From the NCBI GenBank assembly GCA_005239795.1, contig SBBH01000104.1, forward strand, positions 1-17,226: a stretch of DNA of 17,226 nucleotides, written 5' to 3'. The position numbers and the translations under genes were made by a program. Positions within the stretch are counted from its first letter, which is position 1. Every line of letters starts with the position of its first letter. Shown in pieces: positions 1 through 5,577 of this stretch. The DNA comes from Planctomycetales bacterium. GTDB taxonomy: Bacteria; Planctomycetota; SBBH01. The notes below the pieces were generated by a model that worked only from the letters and a program-made list of their open reading frames with translations, did no database searches and was not told the DNA's origin.

Positions 1-685
1 AACCCACGACCCTCACTCCAGCCATGGAGACAACCGTGAGACCTGCCACAATAACCGTCTTTTTCGCCCCCATCGCTCCCCCTCCTATTTGGACTGCTGT
101 CTGTGACAACGTCATCCGCCCCCACGCGTGCCGCATCCAACCGAGCAAAAAAAGGCTCCCGACCCACGCGCCCATCCGCGAACGTTGGCGCAGGCGCTCC
201 AAGGCCCGCGCAATCTGATGAGAGACGGCCTCCGAGGAAACGCCCAACGCTTCGGCAATATCCCCCGTCCGCAACCCCTGGAAATATCTCATGTGGAGAA
301 CCCGCCTTTGGACCGGGCTCAAACGCTCAGACTGCTCCATCACCTGCCGGATCTGCCGTTCCGAGACGATCTCGTCAGACGGCTCTTGCGGCGGCGCAGG
401 AGGCTCTTCGAACTCTAGAGGGCACTCCTGGACACGCCTCCTGCGGCGGTTTCGAACGAGATCCAAAGACCGATTCCGGACCACGCGGGAGAGCCACGCC
501 GCAAACGCCCCCTGCTCAGGCCGCTAAAGCTCTTCCTTTTGCAAAATCTGGACGCAGCATTCTTGGGACCAATCGTCCATCTCATGGCAGTCGGCTGCAA
601 CGCGCCCCACGATACGGCGGATTTGCGCCAGATAGGAATCTGTCTCCTGACGGAATGGGCTTGGGTCCACGTCGTCTCTCTCCAT
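1..685 (-). pseudogene. ECF-like sigma-70 family factor interrupted by in-frame TAG; 3' end outside window
   Basis: Reading the minus strand from ATG at 685-683 gives a small sigma-70 family factor. A region-2-like segment (WSQECCVQIL) is followed by WLSRVVRNRSLDLVRNRRRRR. A proline-rich linker follows, then region 4 with RLSPVQRRVLHMRYFQG and the helix-turn-helix DIAEALGVSSEAVSHQIARA. The frame stays open to base 1, but a TAG at 526-524 interrupts it about 53 codons in. In the paralogue at 16674 the aligned residue is Trp (EGMWRA versus EEL-stop-RP), so a single TGG-to-TAG change explains it. TAG ends dprA, the DUF5679 gene and pgsA here, so it is not recoded. After region 4 there are two hydrophobic stretches (about bases 121-172 and 2-61), the second resembling a membrane helix. 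AAGGAG lies about 14 bases before the ATG. Likely a pseudogene; a sequencing error or an N-terminally truncated product are alternatives. Confidence 0.8.
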
Positions 686-748
686 CTATCTCTATAACGC
701 TCCTTCCGTCGAAACATGACGCGAAAATCCATATCGTAAAGCGCCGTG

Positions 749-1879
749 ATGAAAACCACTCCCGCCGTCCTTGAAAAGATTCTCGTTCCTCTCCTGCGCC
801 TAAACGGGACCCTTTCTCTGGGCGTACGCCAATACGAGGCGCTTTTGACGCGTTTCGGAACGGTGGAGGCGATCTTCCGGCAGACGCCGGCCGCCCTGCA
901 GGCCGCCCGTGGTGTGGGTCCGAAGACCGCTGAAAGGATTCTCGATCCCGCGAGCGAAGAGGAAGCCCAGGCCGAAATCGAGGGGGCGAAAAAAGAGGGG
1001 TTCTTCCTTCTCCCTTACACCGATCCCCACTACCCCGAGAAGCTCCGCTCCATCCACAACCCCCCTCTTGTCTTGTATGTCTGGGGGGATCCGGCAACGT
1101 TGGCGATGCCGCTGGCGATCGCCATCGTGGGGAGCCGCCGGGCCTCGGTCTACGGCAAGCTCCAGGCGAGCAAGTTGAGCCGGGAGCTTGCAGACCTCGG
1201 GTTCCTGATCGTCTCCGGGCTGGCGCGCGGCGTCGACGGCGCGGCACATGCGGGAGCGATCGGGGCTGGCGGGAAAACGGCGGCTTTCCTGGGGAGCGGC
1301 CTCCTGCGGGTTTACCCGAGCGAGCATAAAAAACTGGCCGCGGAGATTGCCAGGCGCGGCGGAGCGGTCGCCTCGGAATTCCCCCTGGAGGCTCGGCCCT
1401 TGGCCTACAATTTCCCGCGCCGGAACCGTCTCGTAAGCGGTTTGTCCCTCGGCGTCGTCGTAGTGGAGGCGACGGAGCGTTCCGGGGCGCTTTCGACCGC
1501 GTCACACGCCGCCGAGCAGGGGCGCGACGTCTTCGCCGTCCCCGGCCGGATCGACTCGGCCACGAGCAAAGGGACCCACCGCCTGATCCGGGATGGGGCG
1601 CGCCTTGTGGAGTCGGTCGAGGACATCCTCGAGGAGCTTTCCCCCGAGGCGCGCGCGGTCCTCTCGAAGACGCGCGCCGAGGCGAAGGAAAAATCCGGCG
1701 GGCTTTCCCCTGAGGAGGAACAGGCTTTTACGGTCCTGACGGAAGAACCTCTCCATATCGACGAGATCGTAATGGCCTGCGGCCTCCCCGCCGCGGCCGT
1801 CACGGCGGCCTTGACGACGCTTGAGCTCAAAAAACGCGTCTTGCGCCTTGCCGGGATGCTGTTCGTGAAGGCGCCGTAG
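749..1879 (+). CDS. dprA: DNA-processing protein DprA (Smf)
   Basis: DprA binds single-stranded DNA entering by natural transformation and loads RecA onto it; many bacteria not known to be transformable also carry it. The 376-residue product has all three expected parts. An N-terminal helix-hairpin-helix region includes GVGPKTAERIL near residues 55-65. The Rossmann-like core begins at AIVGSRRAS (about 125-133) and continues through SGLARGVDGAAH, FLGSGLLRVYP, NFPRRNRLVSG and SGALSTASHAAEQGRDVFAVPG (about 156-266). A C-terminal winged-helix domain spans roughly 310-376. The length is normal for the family. ATG at 749 is preceded directly by an in-frame GTG at 746; neither has a clear Shine-Dalgarno sequence. 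The gene diverges from the broken sigma gene across 63 bases, so the two may share a control region. It ends in TAG. Confidence 0.95.
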   Translation: MKTTPAVLEKILVPLLRLNGTLSLGVRQYEALLTRFGTVEAIFRQTPAALQAARGVGPKTAERILDPASEEEAQAEIEGAKKEGFFLLPYTDPHYPEKLRSIHNPPLVLYVWGDPATLAMPLAIAIVGSRRASVYGKLQASKLSRELADLGFLIVSGLARGVDGAAHAGAIGAGGKTAAFLGSGLLRVYPSEHKKLAAEIARRGGAVASEFPLEARPLAYNFPRRNRLVSGLSLGVVVVEATERSGALSTASHAAEQGRDVFAVPGRIDSATSKGTHRLIRDGARLVESVEDILEELSPEARAVLSKTRAEAKEKSGGLSPEEEQAFTVLTEEPLHIDEIVMACGLPAAAVTAALTTLELKKRVLRLAGMLFVKAP

Positions 1880-2078
1880 AGCACATCCCGTCGCTTGTTA
1901 TTCGTCGATCGTCGTTCGAGGCATTTGCGAACGACCTGCCTGCGCCTGCCTGTGCCATGCTGCCATCCGCCCAAGAGGGCACGGCAGACAGGCCGTGCGC
2001 CATCAAACGGCCCACACTCCCAGAGCGGCAAGCCACAGAATCTTGTGCATCACCCCTTTCCACCATAGCCTGGAATGC
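1880..2078. other. Intergenic region between dprA and tsaB with stem-loops and a short tandem repeat
   Basis: No gene is supported here. The stretch has three inverted repeats. The first, GTCGTTCG (1911-1918) with CGAACGAC (1928-1935), is a perfect 8-bp stem with a 9-base loop. The second, CTGCCTGTGCC (1946-1956), pairs with GGCACGGCAG (1978-1987) with one bulged T. The third, GCACGGC (1979-1985) with GCCGTGC (1992-1998), is a 7-bp stem with a 6-base loop and excludes the second. Two adjacent 10-base copies, CCTGCCTGCG and CCTGCCTGTG, occupy 1935-1954. No T-run follows any stem, so none is a textbook intrinsic terminator. A degenerate intergenic repeat is equally possible. Confidence 0.45.
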
Positions 2079-2798
2079 ATGCGCGTGGTAGCTCTCTCCA
2101 CATCGAGCGCTATGGGGTCCGTCGCCCTTCTGGAAAACGGCGCAACGGTTGTTGAGCGCGTTTTCCCCTCAGGAATCCTGCACGGCCAAGCGCTTGTTCC
2201 TTCGCTCCAAAAACTCTTCGCCCAGCAGGGATGGCTCCCGCGTGGGTTCGATGCAGTGGCTGTCGACGTGGGACCAGGATCCTATACGGGGTGCCGCGTG
2301 GGTCTCTCGGCAGCGAAACTTCTCGCAAACGATCTTAGCGTCCCGATCGTGGGGATTTCATCTCTTGTGGCTATCGCCTGGCAGGCCGTCCGGCAGAATG
2401 AAAATGCCCAACAAAAGGCAACAACGGTCGCGGCTGTCCTCGATGCCCGCCGTGACCGAGTCTACGGGGCTTTGTATGCGGTTGCCGGAACAGGGGTCGT
2501 TCCCCTCCGACCGCCCTGCATCGCTCAGGCCAACGCGTGGGTTCGTGACGTAACGGCTGAGATATGGGCGGGAGAAGCTCTTGCACATTCTCCAGCCCTT
2601 GCCGGCCTTCCGGAAAGGCGCCGCGCTCCTCAGGAAACCTGGCTCCCCCGGGCTGGTTCGATCGCCCTCTTGGGCAGAGCGCGGTTGGCTCGGGGAGAAC
2701 GGGACGATCCTTATCGGATCGAGCCGCTCTACCTTCAGCCGACTGAGGCCGAGGCGCGCTTTGGCGAGGCGAAAATTTCCAGAGAGGCTCCTCGGTGA
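2079..2798 (+). CDS. tsaB: tRNA threonylcarbamoyladenosine biosynthesis protein TsaB
   Basis: TsaB is the non-catalytic ASKHA-fold partner of TsaD in the complex that makes N6-threonylcarbamoyladenosine at position 37 of ANN-decoding tRNAs. The 239-residue product opens with the typical MRVVALSTSSAMGSVAL strand pattern. It carries the family signature VDVGPGSYTGCRVGL at about residues 62-76, close to the usual GPGSFTGLRIG, followed by GISSLVA and AVLDARRDRVYGALY. The length matches bacterial TsaB. The frame is open further upstream, but homology begins at ATG 2079, so this start was chosen; no strong Shine-Dalgarno sequence precedes it. The 3' end overlaps the next gene by four bases (GTGA), which indicates translational coupling. 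Partners TsaC, TsaD and TsaE are not in the window. Confidence 0.93.
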   Translation: MRVVALSTSSAMGSVALLENGATVVERVFPSGILHGQALVPSLQKLFAQQGWLPRGFDAVAVDVGPGSYTGCRVGLSAAKLLANDLSVPIVGISSLVAIAWQAVRQNENAQQKATTVAAVLDARRDRVYGALYAVAGTGVVPLRPPCIAQANAWVRDVTAEIWAGEALAHSPALAGLPERRRAPQETWLPRAGSIALLGRARLARGERDDPYRIEPLYLQPTEAEARFGEAKISREAPR

Positions 2799-3652
2799 AC
2801 CACGCTATTGAACTGCTCCCGCCCCGGCGCTTTCTCTTGGGATACAACACGTCAGGATTTTCCCGAAGTCAAAATATTGAAAGCGTGATCGCGCGCATCG
2901 CCCAAGCGGGATTCGAAGCGGTTGAGATCTCGTTCGATCCGGCCCATGTCATGCCGGACGCTTCCTCTTCCAAGCTTGCTCAATTGGACGCCATCTGTCG
3001 GCAGGAGAATCTGTCCGTCGCCTGCGGGGCAGGGGCGCGCCACGCCTTGGGGCCGTCGCCGCACCAACCCTCCTGGATTTCAGAAAATCCTGCCGAACGG
3101 GAGGCGCGCGAGCAATTTTTAATGTCGGCGGTGCGCTCGGCGGCGGCTTTGCGTTCGACAGTCCTTGTCCTCCATTCAGGGCCGAAACCCCCCTGCCTTA
3201 CCCCAGAGGAAGCTTTGGAACATCTTCGGAAAGGATTGTCACGGCTGCTGCCGGTCGCAGATAGAGAAGGGGTTCGTCTCGCCCTCGAGTTTCATCCCGC
3301 CATGCTGATTCGGGACTGGAAAGGAGCTGCAGCTCTAGCAGACACCTTTCCAGGTTTAGGATTGACGCTCGACGTCGGCCATCTTCAGTGCACGGAGACG
3401 CTTCCCTTGACGCAAGGAATCCGAAAGGCCTTTGAGCAGGTGGTCCATATACATCTGGAGGATATCCGGGGGAAGGTTCACAAGCACTTGCCGATCGGGG
3501 ACGGCGAGATCCCATTCGGGGAGGTTTTCGCCATCCTGCGTCAACTTGGCTTCGCGGGAATCGTCGCGGCAGAGTTTCACTCTGGCGAGATTCTCATGGA
3601 CGAGGAGGTCTTGGCTCGTCGGACGATCGAGCGGTTGCACCCTCTGCTCTGA
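2795..3652 (+). CDS. Sugar-phosphate isomerase/epimerase-like TIM-barrel protein (AP endonuclease 2 / xylose isomerase-like superfamily)
   Basis: The 285-residue product has the layout of the xylose isomerase-like TIM-barrel superfamily. It contains VIARIAQAGFEAVEISFD near residues 31-48, then metal-ligand-type motifs: LALEFHP (E165), LTLDVGHLQCT (D193, H196), VVHIHLED (H218, H220), HKHLPIGDGEIPFGEVF (about 229-245) and AAEFHSGE (E260). This spacing of Glu, Asp-x-x-His, His and Glu fits a divalent-metal centre. The family includes sugar isomerases and epimerases as well as endonuclease IV, and the substrate cannot be told from sequence. The start is GTG at 2795, overlapping the tsaB stop by four bases, so the two genes are probably co-translated. 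A functional link to TsaB is not established. Confidence 0.85.
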   Translation: MNHAIELLPPRRFLLGYNTSGFSRSQNIESVIARIAQAGFEAVEISFDPAHVMPDASSSKLAQLDAICRQENLSVACGAGARHALGPSPHQPSWISENPAEREAREQFLMSAVRSAAALRSTVLVLHSGPKPPCLTPEEALEHLRKGLSRLLPVADREGVRLALEFHPAMLIRDWKGAAALADTFPGLGLTLDVGHLQCTETLPLTQGIRKAFEQVVHIHLEDIRGKVHKHLPIGDGEIPFGEVFAILRQLGFAGIVAAEFHSGEILMDEEVLARRTIERLHPLL

Positions 3653-3707
3653 AATCTCTTCCGCCCCCTTTCTCTTTCGGGGATAATCGCCGTCGGAACA
3701 GGCGCTG

Positions 3708-3713
3708 TATACT
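3708..3713 (+). promoter_or_regulatory. Candidate -10 hexamer TATACT for the DUF5679 gene
   Basis: TATACT lies 23 bases before the ATG of the small zinc-protein gene, in the 84-base gap after the isomerase-like gene. It would give a 5' leader of about 15-20 bases. I see no good -35 match at 16-18 bases upstream, so support is one-sided. Confidence 0.3.
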
Positions 3714-3736
3714 CAACGGAACCTCGCGGAGGGCTT

Positions 3737-3883
3737 ATGGACTGGTCCGGCTACTGCATGAAGTGTAAGAAGCCCGTCCCCATCAAGGATCCTCAGGAAA
3801 CAACGATGAAAAACGGCCGCAAAGCTGTTAAAGGAAAGTGCTCGGTCTGCGGGACCGGCATTTACAGAATACTGGGAAAATAG
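3737..3883 (+). CDS. DUF5679 family zinc-ribbon mini-protein
   Basis: A 48-residue protein starts at ATG 3737 behind a strong GGAGGG (3728-3733) placed unusually close to the start, and ends with TAG. It has two CxxC pairs: YCMKCKK near residues 6-12 and CSVCGTGIYRI near 36-46. Between them is a central KDPQETTMKNGRKAVKGK segment. This is the pattern I know from DUF5679: C-x2-C, then a DP-E-T-MKNGR-A-KG core, then C-x2-CGT. The cysteines probably bind one zinc ion. No function is known for the family. It sits alone between the isomerase-like gene and the AT-rich region before dnaN, with its own candidate promoter and a following inverted repeat, so it may be a single-gene transcript. Confidence 0.85.
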   Translation: MDWSGYCMKCKKPVPIKDPQETTMKNGRKAVKGKCSVCGTGIYRILGK

Positions 3884-3919
3884 CAGTCCCCACAGGAATT
3901 GCTGTTCAAAAGGCGTGGA

Positions 3920-3947
3920 GAAAAGGTTTACTATTCTCTACCTTTTC
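3920..3947 (+). terminator. Inverted repeat after the DUF5679 gene, possible terminator
   Basis: GAAAAGGT (3920-3927) and ACCTTTTC (3940-3947) form a perfect 8-bp stem with a 12-base loop, 37 bases after the DUF5679 stop codon. A second, overlapping inverted repeat, TTTCATG (3944-3950) with CATGAAA (3968-3974), follows. The stem is AT-rich and no uridine tract follows it, so a terminator role is only possible. Confidence 0.35.
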
Positions 3948-3974
3948 ATGATCAAGGACGCTGCTTCCATGAAA

Positions 3975-4119
3975 TAGGTTAAAAAATCAATGTCTCAACA
4001 TTTACCAACACTAAAATATTATGTGCGTTTTATCATAAATTATTTAAATAATCGGGTTATATTCTACATTTTACTATTACTAACAACCACAATCTCCCTA
4101 CTACTATGATGCTTTATAT
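3975..4119. other. Very AT-rich intergenic region upstream of dnaN; candidate origin or promoter region
   Basis: Bases 3981-4080 contain only 22 G or C in 100, against roughly 60% in the surrounding genes. The stretch ends at the dnaN start. Read as triplets on the plus strand it contains TTA-CTA-TTA-CTA (4071-4082) and CTA-CTA-CTA (4098-4106). On the minus strand these are 3'-AAT/GAT-5' runs, similar to the DnaA-trio motif of bacterial origins. The best DnaA-box-like match, TTACCAACA (4002-4010), differs from TTATCCACA at two positions, and I found no consensus box. The region may hold a DNA-unwinding element, the dnaN promoter, or both. Confidence 0.4.
3990..4109 (+). CDS. Possible 39-residue hydrophobic peptide in the AT-rich region (doubtful)
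   Basis: ATG at 3990 opens a 39-codon frame ending in TGA at 4107-4109, eleven bases before dnaN. The N-terminal half is polar and basic (MSQHLPTLKYYVRF). The C-terminal half is strongly hydrophobic (VIFYILLLLTTTISLLL) and long enough for one membrane helix. No Shine-Dalgarno sequence precedes it. AT-rich DNA readily encodes Ile, Leu, Phe and Tyr, so this may be a chance frame. Confidence 0.2.
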   Translation: MSQHLPTLKYYVRFIINYLNNRVIFYILLLLTTTISLLL

Positions 4120-5211
4120 ATGAAAATAAGTTTAGAGATCTTTCCATTCCGCGGAGCATTTAGCGCACTCATGGGATTGTGCCCTTCGCGATCTCCTAAG
4201 CCGGTCCTCTCCAATCTGCGGCTTCAATGCAGTCAGGGGCGATCTATCCTGGAAGCGACGGACCTTGAGATCTGGGCCAAAAGGTCTTGGTCGAATAAGG
4301 TCGGTGAACCGGTGGATCTTCTGCTTCCAGCCGCCTCGATGGGGGGGCTTTTAAAGGAAATCGACGACGAGGTCATCTTCATCGAAGAAAAGGAAAAATG
4401 GATCGAGGTGGCCACGCGTGACACACAGATCCGCCTCCCCTGTGTCCCGGCCGTGGAATTTCCGGCTTGGCCCGAGATGCAAAAAGAAGGGAGTTTTAAG
4501 ATTCCGGCGCCGCGCCTTGTGGAAGGACTCAAACGAGTCGGATTCGCTGCTGCACAAGAAAAGACGCGATATGCCTTAAATGGAGTTCTCGTCGCATTGA
4601 CCGGCAAGGGGGTCGAGTGGGTGGCGACCGACGGCCGACGAATGGGGCTGGCCGAGGAGGCCGCCGCTGTTTCCGGATCAGGGAAAGCCATCTTGGGCCT
4701 TAAGATGGTTTCCGTTCTCGAGCGGACCTTCGCCGGGACGGGCCAGGATGTCGATTTCTCCTTTGACCGGAGATTTTGCCGGGCGGCCACCGAGGATGTT
4801 GAGGTCTTGGGACGGCTGGTGGAAGGGGCCTATCCCGACTACAGAGCGGTAATTCCTAAATCCCTTCCTGAAAAGGCAGTCGTGAAGAAATCTGAGATTG
4901 AGAAGGCGGTCCGCAAGGCGGCGCTCGTGACGACAGTGGCTTCCGGATCCGTGGGCCTGCGTTTTTTTGAGGGGGGCATTGAGGTTTCGGGGCAGTCGGC
5001 GGAAGAAGGGGAGATCCGAACGACGCTGCCGGCACGGTATAACGGAAAAGGATTTTCCATTCGGTTCAACCCGCGCTTCCTCCTGGATGCCTTTCAGGTT
5101 GCGGCCGCGGAAGATTTGGAAATCCACCTCAAAGATCCTTCTTCGCCAGCTCTCGTGCATCTGGCCGAGGGGGCGGTGTATGTGGTTCTCCCCGTCCACC
5201 TCGTTTCTTAA
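4120..5211 (+). CDS. dnaN: DNA polymerase III sliding clamp, beta subunit
   Basis: The 363-residue product is the ring-forming processivity clamp that tethers DNA polymerase III and other partners to DNA. The length fits the three-domain clamp (about 366 residues). Recognisable segments are VLSNLRLQ and LEATDLEIWAKR early in domain 1, ATDGRRMGLAEE (clamps usually have ATDGHRLA), GRLVEGAYPDYRAVIP in domain 2, and the C-terminal LPVHLVS, corresponding to the usual MPMRL end that lines the partner-binding cleft. The sequence is somewhat divergent but intact. ATG 4120 is the start; no Shine-Dalgarno sequence is visible in the AT-rich leader. It is followed nine bases later by dciA. dnaA, its frequent upstream neighbour, is absent here. 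Confidence 0.95.
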   Translation: MKISLEIFPFRGAFSALMGLCPSRSPKPVLSNLRLQCSQGRSILEATDLEIWAKRSWSNKVGEPVDLLLPAASMGGLLKEIDDEVIFIEEKEKWIEVATRDTQIRLPCVPAVEFPAWPEMQKEGSFKIPAPRLVEGLKRVGFAAAQEKTRYALNGVLVALTGKGVEWVATDGRRMGLAEEAAAVSGSGKAILGLKMVSVLERTFAGTGQDVDFSFDRRFCRAATEDVEVLGRLVEGAYPDYRAVIPKSLPEKAVVKKSEIEKAVRKAALVTTVASGSVGLRFFEGGIEVSGQSAEEGEIRTTLPARYNGKGFSIRFNPRFLLDAFQVAAAEDLEIHLKDPSSPALVHLAEGAVYVVLPVHLVS

Positions 5212-5220
5212 GGGGCATCC

Positions 5221-5577
5221 ATGCGGAGTGCCTCTCCCGCGCGTTCGGGCGGTTCCCCCCGCGAGGCTCCCGCGCCGATCGCACGAGCCATCGCGACCTG
5301 GCAACGCCAGCACAAAAGCCGGAACCCTCGGGCGAGTATCCTGGCGGACCTGCGCCGGCGGTGGTCTGTGATCGTGGGAGAAACCTGGGGCCGCCAGAGC
5401 CGCCCGCGCGCTTGGCGCGCCGGAACGCTCGCCATCGAGGTCTCTTCAAGCGCCGCCCTGCAGGAAATGAAAACCCTGCGCGCCGGCGAAATCCTGACGC
5501 GCATTCAAATAGCAGAACCCCGCGTGACAACCTTGCGTTTTGCCGTGGGAGATGAAGGGAGCCCCGGCGATGGCTGA
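5221..5577 (+). CDS. dciA: DUF721 / DciA-like protein
   Basis: The 118-residue product has the DUF721 core: WSVIVGETWGRQSRPRAWRAGTLAIEVSSSAALQEMKTLRAGEILTRI is read at about residues 48-95 (W-x-x-IVG, P, then GTL-x-x-V-x-SS, then L-x-x-L). DciA-type proteins interact with the replicative helicase DnaB and take the place of DnaC-type loaders in many bacteria. The arginine- and proline-rich N-terminal 35 residues look disordered. ATG 5221 follows AAGGGG at a suitable spacing. The gene lies between dnaN and gyrB, where DUF721 genes are often found, and its last eight bases overlap gyrB. No recF lies next to it. Confidence 0.85.
   Translation: MRSASPARSGGSPREAPAPIARAIATWQRQHKSRNPRASILADLRRRWSVIVGETWGRQSRPRAWRAGTLAIEVSSSAALQEMKTLRAGEILTRIQIAEPRVTTLRFAVGDEGSPGDG

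Noticed and set aside
524..526. TAG read as an amino acid (recoded amber)
   Set aside because: TAG is the terminal stop of dprA, the DUF5679 gene and pgsA in the same window, and no recoding structure was evident.
103..774. 223-codon plus-strand open frame at the left edge
   Set aside because: Its product has no recognisable motif and is composed mostly of Pro, Arg, Ser and Ala. The opposite strand encodes a clear sigma factor.
582..1505. 307-codon minus-strand open frame across dprA
   Set aside because: It lies antisense to a fully recognisable DprA. Its translation is low-complexity, rich in Arg, Pro and Gly, as expected from the reverse strand of GC-rich coding DNA.
4002..4010. TTACCAACA as a DnaA box
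   Set aside because: Two mismatches to TTATCCACA and no second box nearby; not enough to call a box, so kept only as a note on the AT-rich region.
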